Assembly (NCBI GenBank): GCA_030698885.1
Contig: JAUYLN010000006.1
Coordinates: forward strand, 1-64,000
Length of the DNA: 64,000 bases
Source: a bacterium
GTDB taxonomy: Bacteria; Patescibacteriota; Minisyncoccia; 2-02-FULL-40-12; IGHO2-01-FULL-4-A
Reading direction: 5' to 3'
The translations under genes were made by a program, and so were the position numbers. The notes beneath the pieces are model-generated. The model had not been told where the DNA came from. It searched no databases and worked only from the letters and a program-made list of their open reading frames with translations. Below are positions 1-9,221 of the stretch, in pieces (position 1 is the first letter of the stretch; each line of letters starts with the position of its first letter).

Positions 1-1116
1 ACCGGCCCCAGAGTCATTGCATTTGATTCTAGGGGTAGAATGCTTGTCAGTGAGACAAAGGCCGGAAGGGTAGTTTTACTTGAGGATACCGATAAAGATG
101 GTTTGGCTGAAACAAAAACCGTATTGCGTGAGGATTTGCGGTCACCTCATGGCCTGGCTTTTTATACTGACCCGAAAACAAAAAAAGTTTATTTGTATAT
201 AGCCGAAACACACCAAGTGTCCCGGTTTGAATATGATGCGTCAAAGGGAATTGTAATAAGTGCATCAGGAAAAAATATTGCCAGTTTGCCGGCCGATGGG
301 CAACACTTTACCAGGAGCATAAGTTTCGGACCTAATTATAGGCCCGTGCCTATTCTGGGAGGAGCTAGTACCATTGATACTCAAGTTAAGGACAAGCTTT
401 ATATAAGTATTGGCTCATCCTGCGATGCCTGTGTTGAGGATACCTGGAAACGGGCAGCCATATTGGAATCTGACCCTGAAGGAAACTATACCGCCGAGTT
501 TGCGGGTGGATTACGCAGTGCCGAATTCTTTACGTTTCATCCTGAAACAAAGGAAATATGGGCATCTGAAATTGGGCGTGATGGCCTGGGCGCTAACTTG
601 CCACCGGATGAAATAAATATAATAAAAGTTGCGACCAGCGAGCATCAATATGGCGCCCGTCGTTATGGCTGGCCATTTTGTTACGGCAATCAGGTGAAAG
701 ATAGTACTTTTCAGCCGGATAAAGTTGATAGAATTGATATTCCGACAGATTGCGGACAGTCCGAGCCTGCCACAATAGAGATCCCGGCGCATTCATCACC
801 CCTGGGCCTTGCTTTCATTACAAGCGATAAATGGCCCAAGGAATGGCGAAATAATTTGCTTGTGGCTTATCATGGTCAAATCGGCAACAGCACCGGCAGA
901 GGATATAAGATTGTCAGACTAGATGTTGATAAAAATGGCCAAAGTGGGGACACTCATGATTTTATAACCGGCTGGCTTGTCCCGAGCGAAGTCGAGGGGC
1001 TTAGTTTAGACAATAAAGTGTTTGGTCAGCCGGTTGATATCAAATTTGGCCCCGACGAATCCTTATATATCTCCGACGATTTAGCAGGAATAATTTACAG
1101 GGTTTCACCCAAATAA
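1..1116 (+). CDS. PQQ-dependent sugar (glucose/sorbosone) dehydrogenase-like beta-propeller, 5' end cut by window
   Basis: The frame is open from base 1, so the gene is partial; the ATG at 40 is probably internal because the codons before it (TGPRVIAFDSRGR) already form a propeller strand. The visible ~371 residues show repeated propeller blades: SPHGLAFY, LYIAETHQVSRF, LYISIGSSCDACVED, RYGWPFCYGNQV, SPLGLAFI and a last blade PVDIKFGPDESLYISDD. The YGWPFC and PVDIKFGPDGxLY-type segments are typical of the GSDH/sorbosone dehydrogenase family. Members usually oxidise sugars outside the membrane with bound PQQ, but CPR bacteria do not usually make PQQ, so the substrate and cofactor are open. The convergent glycosyltransferase ends 3 bp away. 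Export signal cannot be judged because the N-terminus is missing. Confidence 0.75.
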   Translation, partial: TGPRVIAFDSRGRMLVSETKAGRVVLLEDTDKDGLAETKTVLREDLRSPHGLAFYTDPKTKKVYLYIAETHQVSRFEYDASKGIVISASGKNIASLPADGQHFTRSISFGPNYRPVPILGGASTIDTQVKDKLYISIGSSCDACVEDTWKRAAILESDPEGNYTAEFAGGLRSAEFFTFHPETKEIWASEIGRDGLGANLPPDEINIIKVATSEHQYGARRYGWPFCYGNQVKDSTFQPDKVDRIDIPTDCGQSEPATIEIPAHSSPLGLAFITSDKWPKEWRNNLLVAYHGQIGNSTGRGYKIVRLDVDKNGQSGDTHDFITGWLVPSEVEGLSLDNKVFGQPVDIKFGPDESLYISDDLAGIIYRVSPK

Positions 1117-1119
1117 AAT

Positions 1120-2304
1120 TTATAATAGTTTTTCAATTTTTTTAACCATTCTTTCTTCATCAAACTTGGATAAAACAGTTTGATGAGCCTGAATGCCAAA
1201 CTCCTGACGAAGACTTTCGCTGTCCAGGAGTTTTTTAATTGCTTGAGCAAGGTTATTAGAGTCGCGAGGTTCTACTATAAAGCCATTTTTACTATCTTCT
1301 ATCATCTCCGGTATTGCTCCTACACGGGTAGCTACCACCGGAAGCTTGGCCGACATGGCTTCAAGAACCGCCCACGGGAAACCTTCTTTGACCGAGGATA
1401 GAACGAAAATATCAAAGGCGGTGATGTATTTTCTGGCATCCGGCAGTCTTCCCGTAAGCACTACATTATTTTCAAGACCGTATTCTTTGATTTTTATTTC
1501 AAGCGCCGGCCTTCCTTCTCCTTCGCCGATGATTACGCATTTTATAGTCGATAGTCCATAGTCTATAGTCAGTATTTTGATTGCCTCAATTAGATACTCA
1601 AGGCCTTTAACCGGATAAAAATTAGCGACAGTGCCGATGGTCAGGATATTGTCAGCGAGGCCTAGCTCTTTTCTCGCTTCTTCACGGTTTAGAAAATTAA
1701 GTCCGTTTACATCTACCCCGTTATATACCAGCTCAACATTCTCTTTAGGTTTTATGCCCAGCTGTTTTGCCTGTTCAAGCTCGTAAGTATTATTAACTAT
1801 GACAACATCTTTATATCCGGCAAAATATTTTTCCAGGGTTTTCCAGAACCATTTGCCAAAAGCCGAGCGCGGGTCATTGAAGCTCCATCCGCCTATGCGG
1901 TAAATAAGCCTGGGTGTGGGTTTAATTTTTGTCGGCCAGTTAATAGCCAGAGGTCCCCATATGCTGGTTTTTGAACTATTTGTAAAAAAAACATCAGGAT
2001 GGAGCGATTCTATTAATTTTCTTAATTCAAAAATTACCAGCAAATCGCTGATGATATTAACGTTGCGGCGGGCATATCGGAGCTTATGGGTCGGAATATT
2101 GTGTCTTTCCAGTTCGTTAAATATCTCCCAGTTGCCGTCAGGCCCGGCCGAAAAAATAATTTCATACTTATTTTTATCCAGTTTTTTGGCTAAGTTAACC
2201 AAAAATCTTTGCGCTCCGCCTGTTTCAGACTGGGTGATTAAAAATAAAACCCTTTTTTTAGGGCTGATTTTTGTGGTGTTGTTGTTTTTGCCAAGATTAC
2301 TCAT
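1120..2304 (-). CDS. Glycosyltransferase family 4 (GT-B fold)
   Basis: A 394-residue protein with the two-domain GT-B layout. The N-terminal domain begins with KKRVLFLITQSETGGAQRFL, the usual GT4 donor-side glycine-rich start. The C-terminal domain has VYNGVDVNGL, GTVANFYPVKGLEYLIEAI and DIFVLSSVKEGFP followed by VLEAMSAKLPVVAT, which contains the E-x7-E nucleotide-sugar motif. It would transfer a sugar from an activated donor to a surface glycan or lipid; acceptor unknown. The coding strand crosses a short repeat (1543-1573) that encodes TIDYGLSTIK between two beta strands. The ATG at 2304 is the first possible start; no good ribosome-binding site is seen. It is transcribed convergently with the dehydrogenase-like gene. 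Confidence 0.88.
   Translation of the reverse strand: MSNLGKNNNTTKISPKKRVLFLITQSETGGAQRFLVNLAKKLDKNKYEIIFSAGPDGNWEIFNELERHNIPTHKLRYARRNVNIISDLLVIFELRKLIESLHPDVFFTNSSKTSIWGPLAINWPTKIKPTPRLIYRIGGWSFNDPRSAFGKWFWKTLEKYFAGYKDVVIVNNTYELEQAKQLGIKPKENVELVYNGVDVNGLNFLNREEARKELGLADNILTIGTVANFYPVKGLEYLIEAIKILTIDYGLSTIKCVIIGEGEGRPALEIKIKEYGLENNVVLTGRLPDARKYITAFDIFVLSSVKEGFPWAVLEAMSAKLPVVATRVGAIPEMIEDSKNGFIVEPRDSNNLAQAIKKLLDSESLRQEFGIQAHQTVLSKFDEERMVKKIEKLL
1543..1573. repeat. TATAGTC-type ~10-nt periodic repeat inside the glycosyltransferase gene
   Basis: Four imperfect units of the kind ATAGTCxATAGTCC follow each other. The array stays in frame and encodes part of a linker/strand (TIDYGLSTIK read on the minus strand). 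It belongs to the set of short periodic repeats scattered through this window. Confidence 0.6.
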
Positions 2305-2421
2305 TTATGAGAGTATATTATCAAAATATGTCAATTAAATCAATCAGAAATTGGCATGTTTTGTTTTAATCGGACCAGAAATTTATGCCGTGCTTGTTAA
2401 TATTTCAACGTCTTATTCTAT

Positions 2422-3606
2422 ATGGAATTTAATATCATAAAAAAATCTAAAAAGTCGCGGGCCAGATTGGGGCTATTAAATACCGACCACGGTGTTGTTG
2501 AGACGCCTGCTTTGGTTACGGTAGCAACGCAGGCATCAATAAAAACATTAACGAGCGAAGAGGCGGAATCAGTGGGTAGTCAATTACTGATTGCCAATAC
2601 TTTTCACCTTCATTTAAGGCCCGGAGAAAACATAGTAAAAAACGCAGGGGGGATTCATAAATTTATGAATTGGAATAGGCCTTTAATGACTGACTCCGGC
2701 GGTTTTCAGGTTTTTAGTTTAGGTTTCGGAAGCGACTTAAATATAGGCAAATCAGTAAAAAAAAATTCTAATCTGATCGCCATGCCTGCGCATGCAGGTC
2801 GGGTAGGGCAAAGCAAAGAAGTTATAAAAGAGGGGAGCAATCCAAAAAATGTTAAAATAACCGATGATGGAGTTTATTTTTCATCTCCCATTGATGGTAG
2901 AAAACTTTTCATTGGTCCTAAAGAATCTGTGAGGATACAGGAGTCTTTGGGTGCAGATATCATTTTTTCTTTTGATGAATGTCCGCCCCCGCTGGCATCA
3001 AAGGCTTATATTGCTCAATCTCTAAATAAGACTAATCGTTGGGCGGAAATCTGTATTAAAACAAAAAAGAGTAAGCAGGCACTTTTTGGCATAGTGCAAG
3101 GTTCAAGGTTTAAAGATTTGAGGGAGCAAAGCGCAAAATATACAAATTCTTTAGGGTTTGATGGTTTTGGCATAGGCGGAGATTTTGGCAAAGATAAAAA
3201 AGAAACTTCAGATATTATTCTATGGTCAACAAAATATCTTGACCCTAAAAAACCAAGACACATGCTCGGCATTGGGCATCCGGAGGATATTGAAAATGTA
3301 ATAAAAAACGGTATTGATACGTTTGATTGTACCGTGCCGACTCATTATGCCAGGAGAGGTATTGCTTTTCTAGATGATAAAGGCAAAAGGTTAGACTTAA
3401 GGAAGTCAAAATTTCTGAAAGACCAAAAACCCCTTGATCCGAAATGTTCCTGTAATGTTTGTCGGAGCTACAGAAGGTCATATCTGTGCCATCTTATAAA
3501 GGCGAATGAGATTACGGGCATGCATTTGCTTACTTTGCATAATCTGTATTTTTTCAATTCTTATATTGCAGGAATAAGAGAAAAAATAAAAAGGGGAACT
3601 ATTTAA
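2422..3606 (+). CDS. tgt: Queuine/preQ1 tRNA-ribosyltransferase (TGT)
   Basis: Exchanges guanine 34 of GUN-anticodon tRNAs for a queuine precursor. The 394 residues hold the family signatures: MTDSGGFQVFSLG near residue 90 with the catalytic Asp, FSFDECPPP, the substrate-pocket strand FGIVQGSRFKDLRE, GIGGDFG, the second essential Asp in GIDTFDCTVPTHYARRG, and a zinc site CSCNVC with a downstream Cys-His pair. Length fits the bacterial enzyme (about 370-390) plus an extra loop: residues 121-130 (MPAHAGRVGQ) come from a GC-rich dispersed repeat at 2781-2810, and the following ~20 residues are also poorly conserved. No other queuosine gene is in the window, so base salvage is possible. ATG start; upstream signal weak. 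Confidence 0.93.
   Translation: MEFNIIKKSKKSRARLGLLNTDHGVVETPALVTVATQASIKTLTSEEAESVGSQLLIANTFHLHLRPGENIVKNAGGIHKFMNWNRPLMTDSGGFQVFSLGFGSDLNIGKSVKKNSNLIAMPAHAGRVGQSKEVIKEGSNPKNVKITDDGVYFSSPIDGRKLFIGPKESVRIQESLGADIIFSFDECPPPLASKAYIAQSLNKTNRWAEICIKTKKSKQALFGIVQGSRFKDLREQSAKYTNSLGFDGFGIGGDFGKDKKETSDIILWSTKYLDPKKPRHMLGIGHPEDIENVIKNGIDTFDCTVPTHYARRGIAFLDDKGKRLDLRKSKFLKDQKPLDPKCSCNVCRSYRRSYLCHLIKANEITGMHLLTLHNLYFFNSYIAGIREKIKRGTI
2781..2810. repeat. GC-rich repeat element inserted in frame in tgt
   Basis: ATGCCTGCGCATGCAGGTCG followed by GGTAGGGC. It encodes MPAHAGRVGQ in tgt. Related CCTGC/GCAGG elements occur in the terminator at 19812, in a broken tRNA at 23194, in proS at 39914 and between genes at 40530. 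Confidence 0.65.
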
Positions 3607-3613
3607 TTCCCCT

Positions 3614-4084
3614 TCATTTGCAGTGATTTTTTATGAACACTTTTATTGCACCCACCAGGTCTCTTTTTCTAACCAGTATATTTATTTCATGGTAGGGAAA
3701 TTTTTTGCCTGGTCTTCTTTGCTTGGGCCGTATTTTTAAAAGTATTTCTGCATCCCGCTCATGGGTGCCGGGTTTTGTGAAAGTTAGTTCCAGGTTATCA
3801 TTCTCTGCCGGTCTGATTATAATTTTTTCCTTTATCTCCCTTGTCTCAGTTATGCCATTTAGGACAATTTCGATATTTAAATTTTCAATCTGATTAATTC
3901 GTGATTTTAATTCGGTTAGCTTTATTCCAATAGCCATTTCCTGGTATTCGCCGTTGGGCTGTATAGGCACAAAAAACAGATGCCTAAAGTCGTCTGTATC
4001 TACGGCCCCCAGAATAACCTTGCTTTCACGGCTTTTGCCGACTCCTTTTACCACTAATCTTTCGTATTCTTCTTTTCTCGGCAT
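3614..4084 (-). CDS. Hypothetical protein, 156 aa
   Basis: I do not recognise the family. The protein is rich in beta-prone and charged residues (MPRKEEYERLVVKGVGKSRE at the N-terminus, then alternating hydrophobic strands) and ends in a basic stretch with KFPYHEINILVRKRDLVGAI. It has no signal peptide, membrane helix or cysteine pair. The ATG is preceded by GGAG seven bases upstream, which supports the start. It is convergent with tgt and divergent from the helicase-nuclease. An intracellular nucleic-acid binding role is possible from its charge but is only a guess. Confidence 0.6.
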   Translation of the reverse strand: MPRKEEYERLVVKGVGKSRESKVILGAVDTDDFRHLFFVPIQPNGEYQEMAIGIKLTELKSRINQIENLNIEIVLNGITETREIKEKIIIRPAENDNLELTFTKPGTHERDAEILLKIRPKQRRPGKKFPYHEINILVRKRDLVGAIKVFIKNHCK

Positions 4085-4212
4085 AATTTAACTCCGGCAA
4101 AAATTAAAAGTTCTTTTTATAAAATATGTTAAGGGTGATATTATGCAACTGGCGTAAGTTGAATAAACATTGTAATTTAAGAGTAGGTGGTAAGAATAAA
4201 TTAACTTAGCAG

Positions 4213-7182
4213 ATGGAATTATCTAAATTTAAACAATATTATAATCAGCTTAATAAAGAACAAAAGTTGGCCGTGGATGAGATAGAGGGTCCGGTAATGA
4301 TAGTGGCCGGACCGGGTACGGGTAAAACCCAGATATTAACTTTGCGAATAGCCAATATTCTTATTAAAACCGATGTCGGGCCGTCGGCAATTTTAGCGTT
4401 GACATTTACCGAGTCGGGAGTTTTTGCTATGCGCCAACGTCTGGAGGAGATTATAGGTACGCCGGCTTACGAAGTAAACATCAGCACTTTTCATGGTTTT
4501 TGCAATGATATCATTAAGGAATATCAGGAATATTTTCCGCATGTTGCCGGAGCAGAACATATTAACGAAGTGGAACAGGCAAAATTAATGGAAGGCCTGA
4601 TTTTGAATGCAGACCTCAAATATCTAAAACCTTTCGGCAGCAGGTTTCACTATCTTATGCCGGTTCTGGCTTCCATAAGGAAATTAAAGAGGGAAGGCGT
4701 GAGTCCTGATGAATTTTCTTCGTTAATAAAAAAAGAAGAACAAGCTTTTTCTCTGATAGACGATCTATATCATACAAAAGGCGCCCACAAGGGTAAGATG
4801 AAAGGCGACTATGTTAAGCTTCAGAATAATATAGCCAAAAACCAGGAGCTGGCGGTTTTATATTCCGGATACCAAAATGCTTTAAGGGTTAAAAAGTATT
4901 ATGACTACGAGGATATGATAATGGAAGCCCTCGCAGCTATCAGTAAAAATGAAGATCTTCTAAGGATTTTGCAGGAGCAATATCAGTACATTCTGGTTGA
5001 TGAACAGCAGGACACCAATAATGCCCAAAATAAAGTCGTTGAGCTTATCGCTAATTTTCATTCCAGCCCCAATGTTTTTATTGTGGGCGATGAGAAGCAG
5101 GCCATATACAGATTTCAGGGAGCGTCTTCGGAGAATTTCAGTTATTTCAAAAAATTATATCCGCAGGCTAAAACAATAGCTCTGGAGGACAACTATAGGT
5201 CTACCCAGGCAATACTTGATTCAGCGCATAACATAATCCAAGGGCCCGTAAGTCTTAGGGCAAATTCAAAAAACCACAACGAAAAACCTTCAATTTATTC
5301 TTTCTCTTCTCCCGAAAAAGAACATTATTTTATCGCCCAAGATATAAAAAATAAGATAGGCGAGGGGCTGGAGCCGGGAGAAATAGCAGTTTTGGTCAGA
5401 GACAATAAAGACATGATGCCGCTGGCCGATGCCATGGCCAGGCTCGGCCTGATGTTTACAGAAGAAGCCGACATTAATATTTTAAAAGACGCGGATATTA
5501 AAAAGTTTCTCATGCTTCTGAAAGCAATTAAAAATTATGGCGAGGCCGGTTCGTTAATTGAGGCCATGCATCTGGATTTTTTGAAGATAGTGCCCTTGGA
5601 TATTTATAAAATTGCTGAAACCGCCAGAGCAAACAGAATAAATCCCTATGATATTATAAGGTCGGAAAAATCTTTAATATCGGCGGGAGTGGAAGATACC
5701 GGGAGCATGCTCGGATTTTATAAGAATATTTCTCATTGGAAGACATATTCAAAAAATCATACCCTGGAAGAGCTATTGGAAGAAGTCATGAGGGGTTCCG
5801 GTTTTATGGCGGATGTTTTATCCGGGCAGTCTTACATCAGACTGGAGAAGGTCAGAATACTTTTTGACAAGGTTAAAGAATTTGTTGAGCGCAATAAAAA
5901 TATCAGTTTGGACGATTTTTTTGATAATCTGGATACTCTGAAGGAACATAATATACGTATCGGCGGTAATATAAGTTTCGCCGACGCTAATTCCGTGAGG
6001 ATTATGACCGCTCACAGGTCAAAGGGAAGGGAATTCGGCCATGTTTATGTTGCAAGTGCCCATGACGGCCATTGGGGCAATAAAAGGTCTTTTGAGATTC
6101 TCCATTTGCCGGAGAGTGTTTTTATGAAAGGGACTTCTGTCGGCAGGAGTAATGACAAGAATCAGGATGAGCGTAATCTTTTCTATGTAGCATTAACCAG
6201 AGCTAAACATAAAGCTATTTTAACATATTCGCGGGAAGGCTTGGGTGGCCGTCAGCAGCTCCCGTCTCAATTTATAAACGAGATTGAAGGATTGTCCCAA
6301 GTTTTAAGTTCAGATGAATACGAAAAGAAATTTGATGCTTCCGGATTTTTATTTTTACCCAAATCTCAAAAAGGGCCGGGCATAAAAGATAAAGATTTTA
6401 TCAGTTCAATTTTTGCTAAGAGGGGAATTTCGGTTACCTCATTGAATAATTATTTAAAATGTCCGTGGCGTTATTTTTACACAAACCTTGTTGAGATACC
6501 CAAGGCAAAAACCAAACATCAGATGTATGGCACCGCCGTTCATGCATCATTAAAGCGTTTTTTTGACAGTTATGGAGCCGGCCAGCCGATGGATAAGAAA
6601 AAATTACTGGAGGTTTTTAAAGAGTCTCTGGATAAAGAACCTTTAAACGAGCAAGACTATGCCGAGTCTTTAAAAAAGGGCGACGCCTCATTGGCAGGTT
6701 ACTTTGATAATTACAACGGCAAGTGGACGGGCAACGTCTTAAATGAGTTGAGAATAAAAGGCGTTCAGCTATCACCCGGCGTTGTTATAAACGGCCAGAT
6801 TGATAAGCTGGAAATTTCAAACGATGGAAGCGTAGGTGTTGTTGATTATAAGACCAGCAAACCTAAGTCGCGGAATGATATAGAAGGTAAAACAGCATCA
6901 TCTGGCGGTGACTACAAGCGTCAGTTGGTTTTTTATAACTTACTGCTCAATAATTATGATAAGGGAAAATATAAAATGTCATCAGGCCAAATTGATTTTG
7001 TTGAGCCGGATGCTAAGGGTAAATATAAAAAAGAAATATTTGAGATTGCTCCCCGGGAAGTTAAAGACCTTGAAGCATCTGTAATTAAAATGGCTGATGA
7101 AATTTTAAATTTAAAATTCTGGGATGGCAGGTGTGATGACAGAAATTGTGAATTCTGTCTGCTTAGAGAGATGATGGTATGA
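4213..7182 (+). CDS. UvrD/Rep-type SF1A helicase fused to a C-terminal PD-(D/E)XK Fe-S nuclease
   Basis: A 989-residue DNA repair motor. Helicase motifs appear in order: Walker A AGPGTGKTQ (Lys38), the DExQ-type box VDEQQDTNNAQ, GDEKQAIYRFQGA, DNYRSTQAI, TAHRSKGREF and FYVALTRAKHK. After about residue 740 a RecB/AddB-like nuclease follows: LNNYLKCPWRYFY, GTAVHASLKRF, GQIDKLEI, VVDYKTSKPK (catalytic D-x-K) and KRQLVFYNLL. One Cys in LKCPW plus C-x4-C-x2-C near the end (RCDDRNCEFC) match the four-Cys iron-sulfur staple of AddB-type nucleases. The fusion could act as a one-polypeptide end-resection enzyme feeding RecA (encoded at 62628). No RecB/RecC or AddA partner is in the window. Confidence 0.9.
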   Translation: MELSKFKQYYNQLNKEQKLAVDEIEGPVMIVAGPGTGKTQILTLRIANILIKTDVGPSAILALTFTESGVFAMRQRLEEIIGTPAYEVNISTFHGFCNDIIKEYQEYFPHVAGAEHINEVEQAKLMEGLILNADLKYLKPFGSRFHYLMPVLASIRKLKREGVSPDEFSSLIKKEEQAFSLIDDLYHTKGAHKGKMKGDYVKLQNNIAKNQELAVLYSGYQNALRVKKYYDYEDMIMEALAAISKNEDLLRILQEQYQYILVDEQQDTNNAQNKVVELIANFHSSPNVFIVGDEKQAIYRFQGASSENFSYFKKLYPQAKTIALEDNYRSTQAILDSAHNIIQGPVSLRANSKNHNEKPSIYSFSSPEKEHYFIAQDIKNKIGEGLEPGEIAVLVRDNKDMMPLADAMARLGLMFTEEADINILKDADIKKFLMLLKAIKNYGEAGSLIEAMHLDFLKIVPLDIYKIAETARANRINPYDIIRSEKSLISAGVEDTGSMLGFYKNISHWKTYSKNHTLEELLEEVMRGSGFMADVLSGQSYIRLEKVRILFDKVKEFVERNKNISLDDFFDNLDTLKEHNIRIGGNISFADANSVRIMTAHRSKGREFGHVYVASAHDGHWGNKRSFEILHLPESVFMKGTSVGRSNDKNQDERNLFYVALTRAKHKAILTYSREGLGGRQQLPSQFINEIEGLSQVLSSDEYEKKFDASGFLFLPKSQKGPGIKDKDFISSIFAKRGISVTSLNNYLKCPWRYFYTNLVEIPKAKTKHQMYGTAVHASLKRFFDSYGAGQPMDKKKLLEVFKESLDKEPLNEQDYAESLKKGDASLAGYFDNYNGKWTGNVLNELRIKGVQLSPGVVINGQIDKLEISNDGSVGVVDYKTSKPKSRNDIEGKTASSGGDYKRQLVFYNLLLNNYDKGKYKMSSGQIDFVEPDAKGKYKKEIFEIAPREVKDLEASVIKMADEILNLKFWDGRCDDRNCEFCLLREMMV

Positions 7183-7265
7183 CTCTGATTATTAGGAATT
7201 GATTATATGTTATTGTTTTGATACGGTAAGTCATTAAACTGTTAACATAAGAAAGTATCTAGATT

Positions 7266-8321
7266 ATGTTTAAAAAATTAAGTAAAATAAATTTCTGGTC
7301 AAAAGATATCGGCATTGATTTGGGTACTGCAAATACCCTGGTTTATGTTCGGGGCAGGGGGATAATAATTGATGAACCGTCTATAGTGGCCGTTAATCAA
7401 AAAACAGGCCAGATATTGGCTATCGGCCAGGAGGCCCGCCGGATGGTCGGCAAGACGCCCGGTTTTATTTCTGTCACAAAGCCTCTTGTTGCCGGAGTGG
7501 TTTCCGATTTTGAAGTTACTGAAAAAATGCTCAAATATTTTATAGACCGGGCCCATGAACAGTCTTTTACTTTATTTCCCAGGCCTAGAGTTGTTATCGG
7601 CATTCCGTCTGATGTAACGGAAGTTGAGAAAAGGGCAGTAGAGGATGCGGCCTATAGCGCCGGCGCCAAAGAGGTCTATCTTATTGAAGAGCCTATGGCC
7701 GCGGCAATAGGGACCAGGTTGCCGGTTCAGGATGCCGTAGCTAATGTGATTGTTGATATAGGGGGAGGCACTACCGACGTTGTGGTCGTGTCCATGGGTG
7801 GCATCGTCGCTTCGCGTTCCTTGCGCATTGCGGGAGACAAATTAAATGATGATATTTTGAGATTTTTGAGGGAGGGCCACAATATATTCATAGGCGAGAC
7901 TACAGCCGAAAACGTTAAGCTTCAGGTGGGTTCGGCCTATCCGTTAGATGAGGAGCTTAGCGTTCAGGTTAGGGGCCGGGATATTTTAAGCGGTTTGCCG
8001 AAAGAGCTTAAAATAACTTCGGAAGAAGTCCGCAAGGCCATGCATCGCTCAATAAGAATGATTGTCACCGCGATAAAAAACACAATAGAGGAGACCCCTC
8101 CAGAATTGATTGCGGACCTTCTGAATAGGGGTATTGTGTTGGTAGGCGGCGGCAGCCTGCTCAGGGGATTGGATGAGCTTATTAGCCATGAAACCAAACT
8201 GCCGGTAAGGGTTGCTAACGATCCGTTGACGGCCGTAGTCAGAGGGTGCGGATTAGTGCTTGAAGATCTGGACACCTTAAAGCCGCTTTTAGTTTGGACT
8301 ACTAAAGAAGCATATCTCTAA
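7266..8321 (+). CDS. mreB: Rod shape-determining actin homologue MreB
   Basis: A 351-residue actin-fold protein, close to the usual MreB length. ATPase elements are visible: phosphate-1 loop IGIDLGTANTLVYV near residue 16, EEPMAAAIG near 140, phosphate-2 loop DIGGGTTDVVVVS near 162, and the adenosine motif VLVGGGSLLRGLDELI near 290. An N-terminal amphipathic stretch (MFKKLSKINFWSK) could anchor it to the membrane. It organises lateral wall synthesis and heads a mreB-mreC-mreD-mrdA cluster in canonical order. ATG start; no clear ribosome-binding site. An AT-rich repeat separates it from mreC. Confidence 0.97.
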   Translation: MFKKLSKINFWSKDIGIDLGTANTLVYVRGRGIIIDEPSIVAVNQKTGQILAIGQEARRMVGKTPGFISVTKPLVAGVVSDFEVTEKMLKYFIDRAHEQSFTLFPRPRVVIGIPSDVTEVEKRAVEDAAYSAGAKEVYLIEEPMAAAIGTRLPVQDAVANVIVDIGGGTTDVVVVSMGGIVASRSLRIAGDKLNDDILRFLREGHNIFIGETTAENVKLQVGSAYPLDEELSVQVRGRDILSGLPKELKITSEEVRKAMHRSIRMIVTAIKNTIEETPPELIADLLNRGIVLVGGGSLLRGLDELISHETKLPVRVANDPLTAVVRGCGLVLEDLDTLKPLLVWTTKEAYL

Positions 8322-8325
8322 CGGA

Positions 8326-8400
8326 CAAATTTTAAATTTTAAGTTTTAAATTTTAAAAATTGAATTAAAATTTAAAAATGAGATTTTATAATTTGAAATT
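8326..8400. repeat. AT-rich TTTTAAATTTTAAG periodic repeat between mreB and mreC
   Basis: About 70 bases built of TTTAAATTTTAAG-like units. A closely similar array lies at 40441-40562 after proS. No protein or stable GC hairpin is seen here; it occupies the only sizeable gap in the mre cluster. Confidence 0.6.
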
Positions 8401-8405
8401 GGCCG

Positions 8406-9221
8406 GTGTCTTATTTTAAGAAAATTCTCATAGTTTTAGCGTTGTCGGCCGGCACTGTGGTATTGGACGTTTTTGTAATGTCCGGAATTATAAAAAATAC
8501 AGGCCTTAGCATCGTGGGACGGACCTCGGGATTTTTTGCCGCTAAAATCATGCCATCCTCAAATTTTCTGAGGGTGCTATTTAATGTGTCTGACATAGCT
8601 GACGAAAATAAAAAATTATCAGAACAAAATCAGAAATTATTATCTGAGGCGGGCCGGCTGGAATCATTGCAAAGAGAAAATGATTTTTTAAGAGATCAGG
8701 TGGGGGTAATTAGAAATAAAGAGCCCGACCTTATTTTGGGTCAGATAACTTCTATTGACAGGACTGCGCTATCTTCTTTTATAACTGTAAATAGGGGTTC
8801 GGCTAACGGCATTCAGGAAAAGGTGGCCGTTGTTTCGGCCGGCAATATTCTTGTGGGTACGGTTGTGTCTGTTTTTAAAGATTATTCTTTGGTCAGACTG
8901 GTGGATGACCCCGGTTCTTCACTTAGTGTCAGGGTTATTTCCGCACCGGATACTGACAGCGGGAGAGGCGAGACATTTTTAGCATCAGCCAAAGGCATCC
9001 TTGGCGGAAAGTTATCTTTGGATTTAATAAAAAACGACGATGATGTTATTGAGGGCGACCTTGTTTTAACAAGCGGTATTGACGGTTTGCCCGAAGGTTT
9101 GCCCATAGCCAGAGTTATAGAAGTTAAAAAATCTGATGCCGGTTCATTCAGCGAGGTGAAGGCGGATATGATATTCCACGCACCTTCCACACCTAATTTA
9201 TTTATAATCAAAAATGATTAA
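8406..9221 (+). CDS. mreC: Rod shape-determining protein MreC
   Basis: A 271-residue bitopic membrane protein. One N-terminal transmembrane helix (KILIVLALSAGTVVLDVFV) is followed by a coiled coil (DENKKLSEQNQKLLSEAGRL to about residue 100) and two beta domains with the MreC signature segments ITSIDRTALSSFITVNRG and LVDDPGSSLSVRV. It scaffolds PBP2 and RodA outside the membrane. The start is GTG; there is no upstream ATG in frame. The gene overlaps mreD by 8 bp, indicating translational coupling. Confidence 0.93.
   Translation: MSYFKKILIVLALSAGTVVLDVFVMSGIIKNTGLSIVGRTSGFFAAKIMPSSNFLRVLFNVSDIADENKKLSEQNQKLLSEAGRLESLQRENDFLRDQVGVIRNKEPDLILGQITSIDRTALSSFITVNRGSANGIQEKVAVVSAGNILVGTVVSVFKDYSLVRLVDDPGSSLSVRVISAPDTDSGRGETFLASAKGILGGKLSLDLIKNDDDVIEGDLVLTSGIDGLPEGLPIARVIEVKKSDAGSFSEVKADMIFHAPSTPNLFIIKND

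Noticed and set aside
7180-7182. TGA read as glycine (alternative code of some CPR groups)
   Set aside because: Several genes end naturally at TGA at the expected family length (helicase-nuclease, DUF5674, serS), so the standard code applies.
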